DNA of 18,021 bases from Halanaerobiales bacterium. Lineage in GTDB: Bacteria; Bacillota_F; Halanaerobiia; DY22613. This document shows, piece by piece, positions 1-9,259 of this stretch. Within the stretch, counting starts at the first letter, position 1. Every line of letters begins with the position of its first letter. A model generated the notes under the pieces. It saw only the letters and a program-made list of their open reading frames with translations, was not told the origin of the DNA and did no database searches. The translations under genes and the position numbers were made by a program. The stretch spans positions 1-18,021 of the forward strand of contig JAGMES010000086.1 in assembly GCA_023128035.1 (NCBI GenBank). The letters are read 5' to 3'.

Positions 1-15
1 ATTGTTTTTAATCTT

Positions 16-76
16 CAGTGGGGGGTAGAATTCCCCACTGAAGCCCCAATGTTCAGCTTTAGCTGGACGAGTTCAC
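16..76. mobile_element. IS200/IS605-type end-like hairpins (element remnant)
   Basis: Bases 16-46 form a near-perfect hairpin, CTTCAGTGGGG/CCCCACTGAAG, with a short loop. A second, smaller hairpin (GTTCAGC-TTTA-GCTGGAC) follows at 51-68. Neither strand has a U run after the long hairpin, so it is not a standard intrinsic terminator for the lipoprotein gene that ends at 77. Paired hairpins with G/C runs are typical of the ends, and of the guide-RNA scaffold, of IS200/IS605 elements, and tnpB fragments occur elsewhere in the window. No transposase is visible beside it, so it is either a solo end or the edge of an element lying left of the window. Confidence 0.4.
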
Positions 77-1408
77 TTAGAATTTACCTGACTTAATAAT
101 ATCATCTTCAGTGTGGTATTTGCCATCTGCGCCAGCAGAGTAAACCTGATAGCCTTCATGATCAACCTCATACTTATAAGGCATCAAAGTAAAAGGATCT
201 TGTGGTATTTGGAATACAAAGCTATATTGGAGAGCCTCCTCAAGTGTTTCGGGATATTCATTGTATTCTATGTAATATTCTTCAATCATTTCACCTAACA
301 TGTCAATAATATACCTGGTTTCTTCAAGTTTCATTTGTTGATATTTTTTAACTATCATTTTCTCAGATTCGGTAGTAAAATTAGCTGGTCGGATTACTGT
401 ATCATCTGGCAACTTTTCAAAAGTACCTGAAATTTTTAAATTTAAAGCTACATCCAAAGTTTCTTCTAATCCAATAAGTTTACTGAATTCTTGAATAGCT
501 ATATTATTTTTATCAATCTTAAAATCAATTCCTAAACTTAAAACTTCCATAGTTTTTTCATTGGCTACCCATGTTACTTCTATTTTAATATCTTCAGCGT
601 ATGCTTTCATATTTGTTTCAATTTCTTCAAGTATACCAGATTCTTTGAACTCTTTAATACTTTCATAACTTTCGTGATCTTCTTCTAACAAATCTGATTC
701 CAAAAATAAGTTGAACATTTCTAGATATAAAGGAGCTAAATACATTTCTCCTTTTATTGTTCTAATACTTTCTTCAGAAACATCACTGACGATATTTAAG
801 TTATCCATATAAATTTTGACAAGAGATTCAATGTATGCAATTTCAGATTCTGATAGGGTTTTCTTCATATCTTCCCAAGTTTTTATTTGAGATAAATCTT
901 CTAAATCAATCTCAAGAGTATTAAATTGTTCTTGAAAGATAGAGCTAGGTACAAGAATACTCCATTTTTCACTATCTAGGTCCATTGAATAAAAGACGCC
1001 ACCACCTGTGTTCGGATCGACAAAGAAATTTGTCTTAAAACTTTGACCTATCATACCTGCATTAAAAGAAGCGTTTAATTCTCCAAAAAACTCCAAAGCT
1101 TCCTGGCTATACTTGAGATCAAGAGTTAAATTACCTTTAATATTTTTTTGCATTAGCATGAAAAAAGGTAGTTGACCAAAAGTATCTAGTTCAGATTGTA
1201 AAATACCAGTAATTAAATCACGAGCTTCTTGAGATAATTCGAGTTCTAAATCATAGCTTAGTGTCTGACCTATTTTATCTGTTTCGAGTGTGGACGTAGT
1301 TATGTAAGAGGCTTGTATAAACTCTTTTGGTGAAAGTTTTTTTCCTTCATTACACCCAGTTAAAATAAGAACACTGATCAATATAAATACCAAGATAAAT
1401 CTTTTCAA
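77..1408 (-). CDS. Lipoprotein with GspG/pseudopilin-like C-terminal domain
   Basis: A 443-residue predicted lipoprotein anchored on the outer face of the membrane. The N-terminus is a lipoprotein signal peptide with lipobox LTGC and acceptor Cys19. The start is a TTG, chosen because AAAGGGGG lies 8 bases upstream and the signal peptide begins exactly there. The bulk (about 25-360) is acidic, rich in Glu and Leu, and I do not recognise it. The last 75 or so residues (YPETLEEAL, IPQDPF, YKYEV, YSAGADGKYHTEDDI) resemble the C-terminal, calcium-binding part of type II secretion major pseudopilins (GspG), where 'YSAGPDG..GTEDDI' is a hallmark. It lacks the prepilin N-terminal helix, so it is not a pseudopilin itself. 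It is divergent from the histidine kinase gene. The substrate or partner is unknown. The lipoprotein call is strong and the GspG-like tail is moderate. Confidence 0.85.
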   Translation of the reverse strand: MKRFILVFILISVLILTGCNEGKKLSPKEFIQASYITTSTLETDKIGQTLSYDLELELSQEARDLITGILQSELDTFGQLPFFMLMQKNIKGNLTLDLKYSQEALEFFGELNASFNAGMIGQSFKTNFFVDPNTGGGVFYSMDLDSEKWSILVPSSIFQEQFNTLEIDLEDLSQIKTWEDMKKTLSESEIAYIESLVKIYMDNLNIVSDVSEESIRTIKGEMYLAPLYLEMFNLFLESDLLEEDHESYESIKEFKESGILEEIETNMKAYAEDIKIEVTWVANEKTMEVLSLGIDFKIDKNNIAIQEFSKLIGLEETLDVALNLKISGTFEKLPDDTVIRPANFTTESEKMIVKKYQQMKLEETRYIIDMLGEMIEEYYIEYNEYPETLEEALQYSFVFQIPQDPFTLMPYKYEVDHEGYQVYSAGADGKYHTEDDIIKSGKF

Positions 1409-1770
1409 AATAATTTCCCCCTTTAATAAAATTTCTCTATAGAAAATTCTACAAAAAATAATTTAATCCTCTTCATTGATATAAATTTTTTTTGATACTT
1501 TTGTCATAATTCCAAAATAAAAAAAGGAAATCCACAAAATTCGCTGAAATTAAACAAGAAGTAGTTGCTAATTATTCAATGAGATAACGTTTTGAGCGAA
1601 ATCATGCTTACATTAGGTATGAAGAGATATTTTTAGTGAGTATAGAAAAAATTTATATTGAAAGATTTTTAAAAATTGTCGCCTTCATTGCAGGAAATTA
1701 CATTTCTAAAAAGAAATACTATATTAGGAGGTTAATATCCAACGAAGAAATAGACAGGGGTGTGTTAGTA
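1409..1770. other. Divergent intergenic region, lipoprotein / histidine kinase
   Basis: This AT-rich region between two divergent genes must hold both promoters, but I see no pair of boxes good enough to call. The reading frame of the kinase stays open upstream of its likely ATG back to a TAA near 1584, including a GTG at 1636. The 60 or so residues it would encode match no family I recognise and could be an N-terminal extension or a remnant. Confidence 0.4.
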
Positions 1771-3807
1771 ATGAATGAAAATCAACTCAAATACATTAAA
1801 AAGGCAAATTTTGCGATTTTGATATTTATTTGTCTTGTAATACTTATAGGGTTGGTTGCTAATTTGTTAGGTGGTATGCAGGTTAGTGGTTTTAAAGGTA
1901 GTTTTATGGTTGCATTATTTTTAGCGATTCCTTATACAATTATGTATTTAATAAAATGTCCGCCTCATACAATTAAAAAAATGGCAATCGTTTCAATTAC
2001 AATATATAGCTATTATAATTTGCATTGGGTTGATGGAGTAGCAAATTTTAGAGCATTATTTGTTTTTTTTCAAGCACTGATTTTAGTAGCACTTTATTTA
2101 GATAAAAATACTGTTCTAAGATATGCATTGACACTCTGTGTGATTAATATTATAGCTTTTAATATAAATCAGGAGTATTTTTTTGATGGAATTGATTCGG
2201 TTTCTTTTTTTCAATATAATGTTGCTTTAATTGGTTGTACAATTTTGCTTTATTTTATTACCAAATGGGGTAATGAAATGTTATTGAAAAGTGAGGAACG
2301 TTGGCAATTTGCATTAGAAGGAAATGGAGATGGAGTTTGGGACTGGAATATACAGACAAAAGAGGTCTTCTTTTCAGAACAATGGAAACGAATTTTAGGT
2401 TATGAAAGCCATGAGGTAGGGAATGATTTACAGGAATGGGAGAATAGATTGCATCCAGAAGATGCAGAACGAGTATATGAAGAGATGGATAAACATTTTC
2501 GAGGGAAAACACCTTATTATTCTACGGAGCATAGATTTAAGATTAAAGATGGAACATATAAATGGATTTTAGATCGTGGAAAAGTGATTACCAGATCAAA
2601 GGATGGCAAACCTTTAAGAATGGTTTGCTCATATACAGATGTAACTAAACGTAAACAGTTTGAAGAAGAATTACGGGAAGAGAGAGATAGAGCACAACAG
2701 TATCTTGACGTTGCAGGAGTAATGTTTGCAGTCTTTGATGATGAACAAAAGATTACTTTAATGAACAAAAAAGGTTGTAAAATCATGGGATATAGTGAAA
2801 ATGAACTCCTTGGCAAAGACTGGCATGAAAGTTTTATACCCGAGAGAATTCGAGATAAGTTGAAAGAAAAATATACAAAGATGATTACAGGAAAGATTAT
2901 TCCAGAAGAGTCATATGAATATCCTGTAATAACAAAAAATGGTGAAGAAAGAATTATTAGTTGGCAAACTGTTGTTTTAAGTGACGAAAATGGAAATGTC
3001 AAAGGAACATTAAATTCTGGAAAAGATATCACTGAACAAAAACGGGCAAATGAGAAGGTTGAGGCATTACAACTTCAATTGATTCAAAAAGAGAAGATGG
3101 CTTCACTAGGACAATTAACAGCTGGCATTACCCATGAGATCAACTCGCCTCTTGGAGCCATAAAGAGTAATACGGAAATGAGTGATATCATTTTAGATAT
3201 TTTTGAAGAATATCTAAATGAACCTATGGAAGAAGCAAAAAATTTAAAAATGAAAGAGTTAATAGCTAAAATGAAAAGAGCAAATCAAATTAATATAAAA
3301 GGATGCAAACGGATAGTAGATGTAATTGGCAAGTTACAAAATTTCACTAAACTAGATCAAGCAGATTGGCAAGTATATGATGTTCATGAAGGAATTGATA
3401 GTGCGTTAGATCTTATTGAAACTAAAATTAAACAACGTATAAAAATCCATAAAAATTATAAAAAAATTCCTATGATTAATTGTGTATCAAGCCAAATAAA
3501 TCAGGTAATTATGAACATTATTTTAAATGCAATCCAGTCTGTCGAAGGAGAAGGAGATATTTTTATAGAGACAGATGTAGATGAAAAATTTGTATATTTA
3601 GTTATCAAGGATACAGGAAAAGGGATCCCAAAGGAACAACAATCCCGAATATTTGATCCTAATTTTACTGTTAAAGATGATGTTGTGGGCATGGGTTTAA
3701 GTCTTGCAATCTCATATAATATTATACAAACTCATCATGGTGAAATATTTTTCAAATCTGAAGAAGGACTGGGTTCTGAGTTTATTATTAAATTACCTAA
3801 ACACTAA
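1771..3807 (+). CDS. Membrane PAS-PAS sensor histidine kinase
   Basis: An orphan sensor kinase that autophosphorylates on His and would pass phosphate to a response regulator not present here. Domains in order, numbered from the ATG at 1771: about six membrane helices (10-170); PAS 1 (about 177-300, with WDWN and the PAS/PAC tail RMVCSYTDVTKRK); PAS 2 (about 310-433, ending GKDITEQK); a HisKA segment EKMASLGQLTAGITHEINSP with phospho-acceptor His455; and HATPase_c with N box (NIILNAIQSV), G1 (DTGKGIP) and G2 (GMGLSLA). The ATG at 1771 has AGGGG 10 bases upstream and puts the first helix near the N-terminus. An in-frame GTG at 1636 would add 45 residues but has only a weak ribosome site. It is followed directly by a strong terminator, so it is monocistronic. 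The signal is unknown; the kinase call is firm. Confidence 0.93.
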   Translation: MNENQLKYIKKANFAILIFICLVILIGLVANLLGGMQVSGFKGSFMVALFLAIPYTIMYLIKCPPHTIKKMAIVSITIYSYYNLHWVDGVANFRALFVFFQALILVALYLDKNTVLRYALTLCVINIIAFNINQEYFFDGIDSVSFFQYNVALIGCTILLYFITKWGNEMLLKSEERWQFALEGNGDGVWDWNIQTKEVFFSEQWKRILGYESHEVGNDLQEWENRLHPEDAERVYEEMDKHFRGKTPYYSTEHRFKIKDGTYKWILDRGKVITRSKDGKPLRMVCSYTDVTKRKQFEEELREERDRAQQYLDVAGVMFAVFDDEQKITLMNKKGCKIMGYSENELLGKDWHESFIPERIRDKLKEKYTKMITGKIIPEESYEYPVITKNGEERIISWQTVVLSDENGNVKGTLNSGKDITEQKRANEKVEALQLQLIQKEKMASLGQLTAGITHEINSPLGAIKSNTEMSDIILDIFEEYLNEPMEEAKNLKMKELIAKMKRANQINIKGCKRIVDVIGKLQNFTKLDQADWQVYDVHEGIDSALDLIETKIKQRIKIHKNYKKIPMINCVSSQINQVIMNIILNAIQSVEGEGDIFIETDVDEKFVYLVIKDTGKGIPKEQQSRIFDPNFTVKDDVVGMGLSLAISYNIIQTHHGEIFFKSEEGLGSEFIIKLPKH

Positions 3808-3851
3808 CAAAAAAACGTCTAAGATTTCATATGAAATCTTAGATGTTTTTT
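3808..3851 (+). terminator. Intrinsic terminator of the histidine kinase gene
   Basis: A 15-bp or longer stem, ACGTCTAAGATTTC/GAAATCTTAGATGT (one G-T pair), with a minimal loop, flanked by an A run on the left and TTTTTT on the right. It begins immediately after the stop codon and may work in both directions. Confidence 0.92.
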
Positions 3852-3958
3852 GATAGTGTTTAGTACTGACTTAAAAGGGGAACTATTATTATTAGTTATT
3901 AAACTAGGCTTTGTATTTGAACTGCGAAAGTTGAGTTATTAATTATTTTGACTTTAAT

Positions 3959-3982
3959 ACACCCTTATGGGTGTTCTTTTTT
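3959..3982 (+). terminator. Second small intrinsic terminator-like hairpin
   Basis: ACACCC-TTAT-GGGTGT followed by TCTTTTTT. No gene lies between the kinase terminator and this one (3852-3958), so it is either a back-up terminator or the leftover of a lost short transcript. Confidence 0.7.
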
Positions 3983-3991
3983 AAAAAAATT

Positions 3992-4000
3992 TGTTATAAT
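3992..4000 (+). promoter_or_regulatory. Extended -10 promoter for the SNF2 helicase gene
   Basis: TGTTATAAT, an extended -10 (TGNTATAAT) with a perfect TATAAT at 3995-4000. No good -35 is visible upstream in the poly-T/poly-A stretch, as is usual for extended -10 promoters. It would give a leader of about 77 bases before the ATG at 4084. Confidence 0.6.
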
Positions 4001-4083
4001 TAATTTCGTAGGGTCAGAATAAGATTTGAATATTATATATAGATAATAAACTATAGGCGAATCTATGTTGGGAGTGAATTTAA

Positions 4084-7000
4084 ATGTTGGAATTGTTTAA
4101 GGCTCAGGTTCCATCTATCATATATGAAAGGGGAAAAAGGTATTATCGAGAAAACCGGGTTGTAGAATATAATCTATATAAATTAGATGATAATGCATAT
4201 GAAATCAAATCTATTGTTAAGGGTAATGATCCATATTTAGTTAATATAGATTTAGAATTCTCAACAAATACTTCCATGAAATTAAAGGGTTTTTGTAATT
4301 GTCCATTTAATAAAAATTGGATGTGTAAACATCAAGTTGCTGTTATGATTAAATTTTTCATAGAATCATTACCAAAACTGAATGAAGGATTGAGTTTCAG
4401 TAATCCCACTTTTGATAAGTTGCTAAAATTTTTTGATAATCCTCATCAACAACCTGTTTCATTGAAATATAAAGTTAAAGGCTTATTATCTAATAATATG
4501 GTCAATTTCTCAATTAACTTTTCTGAATTGGAAATTTTAGAAGATGAATTAAAAGAATTGACTAATTATATAGCAAATAAATGGGATTGGTCATATGTAA
4601 ATTCAGAAATGCCATTCCCACTGACGGAAGAAAGTTTTCAAGTGGTTGAATATCTAAAAAATGCGGAAACGAGAAGTAGTCGGTCAATTGGAACTGTTCT
4701 GTTTCCCAAAAGCTCTGGGAATTTTGCATTCTTATACAATCTAATCAAGGAACAAGAGATAATCTGTCACGAAACCGGAAAGATAATTCAAGCAGGTTCG
4801 GTACTTAAACCAAGTATTTCTGTTCAAGGAACAGAAGATAAGATTAACATTCGGCTTATTGAAGAAAACTTTAATATTTACAGCAACCCAAAGGATCCGT
4901 TACCAAACTTTTGGTGGACAGTAATAGAAGATTATCTTCATCCTGTGAATTTAGCAGAAGTAAATTCTCTTCCTAATGAAATACATATTCCTGAAGATTA
5001 TAAAGGGAAGTTCCTTTTTGAGATTTTACCAGAATTTAAAAAACGATATGGGGCTCAGCTGGGTGATGAATTACAAAAATATGAGTTATCCAAATTTTTT
5101 CCTAGAATATGTATGAATTTAGATTTTCAAGAAGAAAAAATTATATGTGAAGCTAGAATTTACATTAAAGATAAAGAGGTTATTGGAAGTAAGACTCTTG
5201 ATATTTTGAATGACAATCTTTATCAGCGATCTGAATCCTCCTCATATATATGGCATGGTATAGATCGAGAAATAATAAAGCAATATATTGATTTTTTAGA
5301 AGAAAATAATTTTTTAGTATCTCGTGATTGTTTTATAATCAAAGATCAGGAAGATATTCAAAATTTTCTTACCAGCGGTTTTTTGCATATGCCTGAAGAT
5401 TGGGAGGTAAGTACTACAGAAAGATTCGATCAATTAGAGGTCATTCTTATTGAGTTAGAACCGATTGTTGAGATTTCTACAGAAGGTAGTATTGACTGGT
5501 TTGATTTTCGAGTGACATATAATTTAGGTGGAAAGACATATACTCATCAGGAACTTCAAAAAAAATTAAAGAAAAACAATCAGGGTGAAAGTTATATACA
5601 GATTGGGAATCAATATTATGTTTTATATAACGATGAGAAGAGTAGACTGATCGAAGAAAACTTGCATTTGGCGAAAAAAGAACGAAAAAATTATCAGAGC
5701 CACTTTTATAATCTCCTATTTTATCAGAATATATTTAATAAAAATGGAATTCATGTTAAAGGTGATCGAATTTATAATGAGTTACGCGAAGATCTTACTA
5801 ACCAGAATTTAATTCAAGATCAAGAACTTCCCGATGAAATCCAAAACGTACTACGCGATTATCAAAAAACGGGGTATAACTGGTTGCGCTTTCTTCATAA
5901 ATATCGGTTTAGTGGTATTTTGGCTGATGATATGGGTCTTGGAAAAACGGTGCAGGTGCTTACTCTCATAAAAGGTATAAACTCTGATAAACCTTCATTG
6001 GTAATCTGTCCTAGGACTTTATTATATAATTGGGGGGAAGAGATAGAAAAATTTTTTCCTTCACTGAAATATATTATTTACTATGGAAATCCAGCAGAGC
6101 GCAAACGTTTACAAGAACAGATTGATGATTACGATATAATCATTACGACATATTCCATCATCGGTAGAGATATTGATTTTTTAACGAAAAAATCTTTTGT
6201 ATATTGTATTTTAGATGAGGCTCAACATATAAAAAATTACCGTACAAAGCGGGCTGAGAGCGTGAAGAATATTCGGGCAGAGAATCGTTTGATTTTAACG
6301 GGTACACCGATTGAGAATTCTGTAGAAGAGTTATGGGCACTATTTGATTTTTTAATGCCGGGATATCTTGATACTCATTCATCTTTTAAGAAAAAATTTC
6401 TCACACCTATTAAAGATCATGCTGATGTTAATGTATTAAACGAGTTGAAACAGAGAGTAGCACCTTTTATTTTAAGAAGAAATAAGGCAGAGGTTTTAAC
6501 AGAACTTCCAAAGAAGATGGTTCAGGTTTCGAAAGTTTCAATGACTCAACTACAGGAAGACACCTATAAAACAATTCTAAGTCAAGTTAGACATGATGTA
6601 CTTTCAGCTGTACAAGAAAAAGGTTTTCTGCGTTCTCAGATTACTGTATTATCTGCTTTAACGAAACTTCGTCAGATATGTAATCATCCAAAGCTGATTC
6701 TTCAGGATTTAGATGAAAAAATTTCTTCAGGTAAATTAGAAGCGCTTTTAGAGATTGTAAGGGAAGCAATAGCTTCTGGACATAAGATGTTGATATTTAG
6801 CCAATTTGTAAAAATGTTACGAATTATTGAAGACGAATTTAAAAATGCGGGGGTAACTTATGAATATTTGGATGGAAGTACAAAAAATCGGATGGAGAGA
6901 GTAAAAAAATTCAATGAAGATCCTGCTATCAATGCCTTTTTAATCAGTTTAAAGGCAGGAGGAACAGGGCTTAATCTTACTTCAGCTGATATTGTGATTC

Positions 7001-7236
7001 ATGTTGATCCATGGTGGAATCCAATGGTGGAAAACCAGGCTACTGATCGTGCTTATCGGATTGGTCAAAAGAATAAAGTGATGGTCTATAAGTTAATTAC
7101 TGCTGGAAGTGTTGAAGAAAAAATGCTTAGACTTCAAGAGAAAAAAAAGAATATCTTCGATGCAGTAATTGAACAAAATACTGGTGCATTAGAACGATTG
7201 ACTTGGGAAGATGTGCAGGAATTATTTGAAATTTAA
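4084..7236 (+). CDS. SNF2-family helicase with N-terminal SWIM zinc finger
   Basis: A 1050-residue DNA-dependent ATPase/translocase of the bacterial SNF2 (RapA/HepA-like, superfamily 2) group. Residues 71-83 form a SWIM zinc finger (CNC, 7 residues, CKH), a usual N-terminal partner in this bacterial class. The middle (about 100-590) is the variable bacterial SNF2-associated region. Then come helicase motifs: I, DDMGLGKT (about 617-624); II, DEAQH (about 711); III, LTGTPIEN (about 737); and in the C-lobe IFSQFV, YLDGSTKNRMERV, LISLKAGGTGLNLT, HVDPWWNPMVENQATDRAYRIGQ-type motifs IV-VI (ending near residue 993). All catalytic motifs are intact and the length is typical. GGGAGTG precedes the ATG. 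The biological substrate is unknown; such proteins act in transcription recycling, repair or defence islands, but no defence partner sits beside it. Confidence 0.95.
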   Translation: MLELFKAQVPSIIYERGKRYYRENRVVEYNLYKLDDNAYEIKSIVKGNDPYLVNIDLEFSTNTSMKLKGFCNCPFNKNWMCKHQVAVMIKFFIESLPKLNEGLSFSNPTFDKLLKFFDNPHQQPVSLKYKVKGLLSNNMVNFSINFSELEILEDELKELTNYIANKWDWSYVNSEMPFPLTEESFQVVEYLKNAETRSSRSIGTVLFPKSSGNFAFLYNLIKEQEIICHETGKIIQAGSVLKPSISVQGTEDKINIRLIEENFNIYSNPKDPLPNFWWTVIEDYLHPVNLAEVNSLPNEIHIPEDYKGKFLFEILPEFKKRYGAQLGDELQKYELSKFFPRICMNLDFQEEKIICEARIYIKDKEVIGSKTLDILNDNLYQRSESSSYIWHGIDREIIKQYIDFLEENNFLVSRDCFIIKDQEDIQNFLTSGFLHMPEDWEVSTTERFDQLEVILIELEPIVEISTEGSIDWFDFRVTYNLGGKTYTHQELQKKLKKNNQGESYIQIGNQYYVLYNDEKSRLIEENLHLAKKERKNYQSHFYNLLFYQNIFNKNGIHVKGDRIYNELREDLTNQNLIQDQELPDEIQNVLRDYQKTGYNWLRFLHKYRFSGILADDMGLGKTVQVLTLIKGINSDKPSLVICPRTLLYNWGEEIEKFFPSLKYIIYYGNPAERKRLQEQIDDYDIIITTYSIIGRDIDFLTKKSFVYCILDEAQHIKNYRTKRAESVKNIRAENRLILTGTPIENSVEELWALFDFLMPGYLDTHSSFKKKFLTPIKDHADVNVLNELKQRVAPFILRRNKAEVLTELPKKMVQVSKVSMTQLQEDTYKTILSQVRHDVLSAVQEKGFLRSQITVLSALTKLRQICNHPKLILQDLDEKISSGKLEALLEIVREAIASGHKMLIFSQFVKMLRIIEDEFKNAGVTYEYLDGSTKNRMERVKKFNEDPAINAFLISLKAGGTGLNLTSADIVIHVDPWWNPMVENQATDRAYRIGQKNKVMVYKLITAGSVEEKMLRLQEKKKNIFDAVIEQNTGALERLTWEDVQELFEI

Positions 7237-7280
7237 CATTTTTTTAAAAATAAATATTATTTAGAGGACTGTTCCGATTA

Positions 7281-7310
7281 TTGACGAATATAAATATGGT
7301 TAGAGAATAT
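7281..7310 (+). promoter_or_regulatory. Possible promoter ahead of pepF
   Basis: TTGACG at 7281-7286 is a good -35; an imperfect -10 (AGAATA/GAATAT) lies 17-18 bases downstream. The leader would be very short, about 25 bases to the ATG. No terminator is seen after the SNF2 gene, so read-through from it is also possible. Confidence 0.35.
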
Positions 7311-7337
7311 TAATTGGAGATCAGGAGGCTTTATGAA

Positions 7338-9128
7338 ATGAAAATGAGATGGAATTTAGATGCATTATATTCATCCTTTGAATCAAAAGAGTTTGAGCAG
7401 GATTTTAAAAAATGCGATGAATATATTTCGGAATTGAATGATTGGGTGAATGAGAGCCTAAACAATAACAGTCAGGCTGTAGAAAAAATCGAAGAGTATA
7501 TTAGAAGAACATCTGATTTGGGAAAAGTGTTTAATCGTTTAATAAGTTATGCCACACTTAACTTTAGTACAGATGCCAAAAACGAAAAAGCTTTAAATGT
7601 TTTAGAAAAAATACAATATAAGTATATTTCATTGACCAAGAGTTCTGTTTTATTCAAAAAATGGCTTGCAACTTTAAATAACTTAAATGAGATTATTTCT
7701 TTATCTAAGTTTTTAGAAGAATATAGGTTTTATTTAAACGAAGCACTTTTACAGAGCAAATATCTCTTAAGCGAAGATGTAGAAGTAATCATAGCTGAAA
7801 TGAGTCATACGGGTTCAGAAGCATGGTCTAAACTGCAAAAATCAGTAATATCTACTTTATTAATAGATATTACTATTGATGGTGAAGAAAAGCAATTACC
7901 TTTATCAGTAGTACGGAATATGGCTAATCATAAAGATGCAACTGTTAGAAAAAAAGCTTATGAGGCGGAATTAGCAGCATATAAGAAAATTGACAATTCA
8001 ATAGCCGCTGCTTTAAATGGGATTAAAGGTGAAGTGAATACTCTTGCAAAATTGAGAGGATATGATTCGCCATTAGATATGACTTTAAGAGATTCAAGAA
8101 TGAATTTTGAAATTTTAGATGCTATGCTTGCAGCGATAAAGGAAAGTTTACCATCTTTCCATAAATATTTTAACAAAAAAGCAGAACTTTTAGGATATAA
8201 AAATGGACTTCCTTTTTATGATTTATTCGCACCATTAGGTTCAGTGGATATGACTTATACATATGAAGAAGCAAGAGATTTTATTGTTAAAAATATCAAA
8301 ACCTTTAATGAAAATATGTCTAACTTCATGGATCAAGCCTTTGAAAATAATTGGATTGATGCAGAACCTAGAAATGGTAAAAGGGGAGGGGCTTTTTGTC
8401 TAACTATTCAACCGATTAAGGAAAGTAGAGTATTGACTAATTTTGGCAATAACTTTACAGATGTTACTACATTAGCTCATGAATTAGGGCATGCCTATCA
8501 TGGATATTGTCTATCTAAGGAGAGGATTCTAAATACAAAATATACTATGCCTATCGGTGAGACTGCATCCATCTTTGCAGAGACAATTGTTATCAATGCA
8601 GCTTTAAAATCAGCAAAAGCTGAAGAGGTTTTGGGTATTTTGGAACAAGATATCTCTTCTGCAGGACAAACAATTGTAGATATTTACAGTAGATTCTTAT
8701 TTGAATCTGAGTTATTTAAGCGGAGAGAGGATCATTCATTATCTGTTAATGAGTTAAAAGATATTATGATTGAGGCACAAAAGAAAGCTTATGGAGATGG
8801 ACTTGATCACAACTATTTACATCCGTATATGTGGGCAAATAAACCTCACTACTATTATGCTGAACGAAATTTCTATAATTTTCCTTATGCTTTTGGGATC
8901 TTATTTGCAAAAGGTCTTTATGTAGAATATCTAAAACAAGGTAATCCTTTCATAGAAAAATTTGATCAATTATTAGCTGCTACTGGCAAAAACAATATTG
9001 GTGATGTAGCAATGATGATCGGAATTGATCTGACTTCAATCGAATTTTGGAGAAACTCTTTGAAACTGATCGCAGAAGACATTGAAAAATTTGTTAAACT
9101 CTGTGACGAAGTGAACTCGTTCAGCTAA
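7338..9128 (+). CDS. pepF: Oligoendopeptidase F (M3 family zinc peptidase)
   Basis: A 596-residue cytoplasmic metallopeptidase that cleaves short peptides in peptide recycling. The M3 zinc motif HExxH is present as HELGHAYH at about residues 381-388 (in TLAHELGHAYHGYC), with a downstream GETASIFAET segment carrying the third zinc ligand and the general C-terminal helical features of the family. The start ATG at 7338 is chosen because AGGAGG lies 9 bases upstream; a TTG at 7314 is in frame but would start upstream of that ribosome site. The length is normal for PepF. The last codons and stop overlap a 20-bp sequence shared with window bases 57-76, so the extreme C-terminus (about VNSFS) may have been replaced by element-derived DNA. 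No U-rich terminator follows; the fold-back element at 9172 may serve. Confidence 0.95.
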   Translation: MKMRWNLDALYSSFESKEFEQDFKKCDEYISELNDWVNESLNNNSQAVEKIEEYIRRTSDLGKVFNRLISYATLNFSTDAKNEKALNVLEKIQYKYISLTKSSVLFKKWLATLNNLNEIISLSKFLEEYRFYLNEALLQSKYLLSEDVEVIIAEMSHTGSEAWSKLQKSVISTLLIDITIDGEEKQLPLSVVRNMANHKDATVRKKAYEAELAAYKKIDNSIAAALNGIKGEVNTLAKLRGYDSPLDMTLRDSRMNFEILDAMLAAIKESLPSFHKYFNKKAELLGYKNGLPFYDLFAPLGSVDMTYTYEEARDFIVKNIKTFNENMSNFMDQAFENNWIDAEPRNGKRGGAFCLTIQPIKESRVLTNFGNNFTDVTTLAHELGHAYHGYCLSKERILNTKYTMPIGETASIFAETIVINAALKSAKAEEVLGILEQDISSAGQTIVDIYSRFLFESELFKRREDHSLSVNELKDIMIEAQKKAYGDGLDHNYLHPYMWANKPHYYYAERNFYNFPYAFGILFAKGLYVEYLKQGNPFIEKFDQLLAATGKNNIGDVAMMIGIDLTSIEFWRNSLKLIAEDIEKFVKLCDEVNSFS

Positions 9129-9130
9129 AG
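9111..9130. repeat. 20-bp inverted copy of window bases 57-76
   Basis: Bases 9111-9130 equal the reverse complement of 57-76 with a single C/T difference; similarity stops on both sides. One copy starts directly after the lipoprotein stop codon and the other overlaps the pepF stop codon. Confidence 0.75.
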
Positions 9131-9171
9131 TAGGAGTAAAAGAAAAATAATGATATAAGTAATAAGCTAGG

Positions 9172-9259
9172 TTGAGGCAAAATGAATGGGTGGCAAAAAT
9201 AAGTTGCATTAGAGATATTTCTCAGCAACGTTTTTTGCCACCCATTCATTTTGTCTCAA
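9172..9259. repeat. 88-bp fold-back (MITE-like) element
   Basis: The 29-bp arms 9172-9200 and 9231-9259 are inverted repeats with two mismatches (core CAAAATGAATGGGTGGCAAAAA). The 30-bp centre also folds (GTTGC/GCAAC and GAGA/TCTC), so the whole unit is one long imperfect hairpin. Its right edge abuts the ccdA reading frame exactly where that frame breaks off, as expected of an inserted element or an element-mediated deletion. It has no coding capacity and no clear target duplication. It could also stop transcription coming from pepF. Confidence 0.75.

Noticed and set aside
16..46. Hairpin as the intrinsic terminator of the lipoprotein gene
   Set aside because: No T run follows it on either strand; the layout suits an IS end better.
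2258..3692. Several minus-strand open frames inside the histidine kinase gene
   Set aside because: They are antisense to a gene with complete PAS, HisKA and HATPase motifs and show no family features or ribosome sites.
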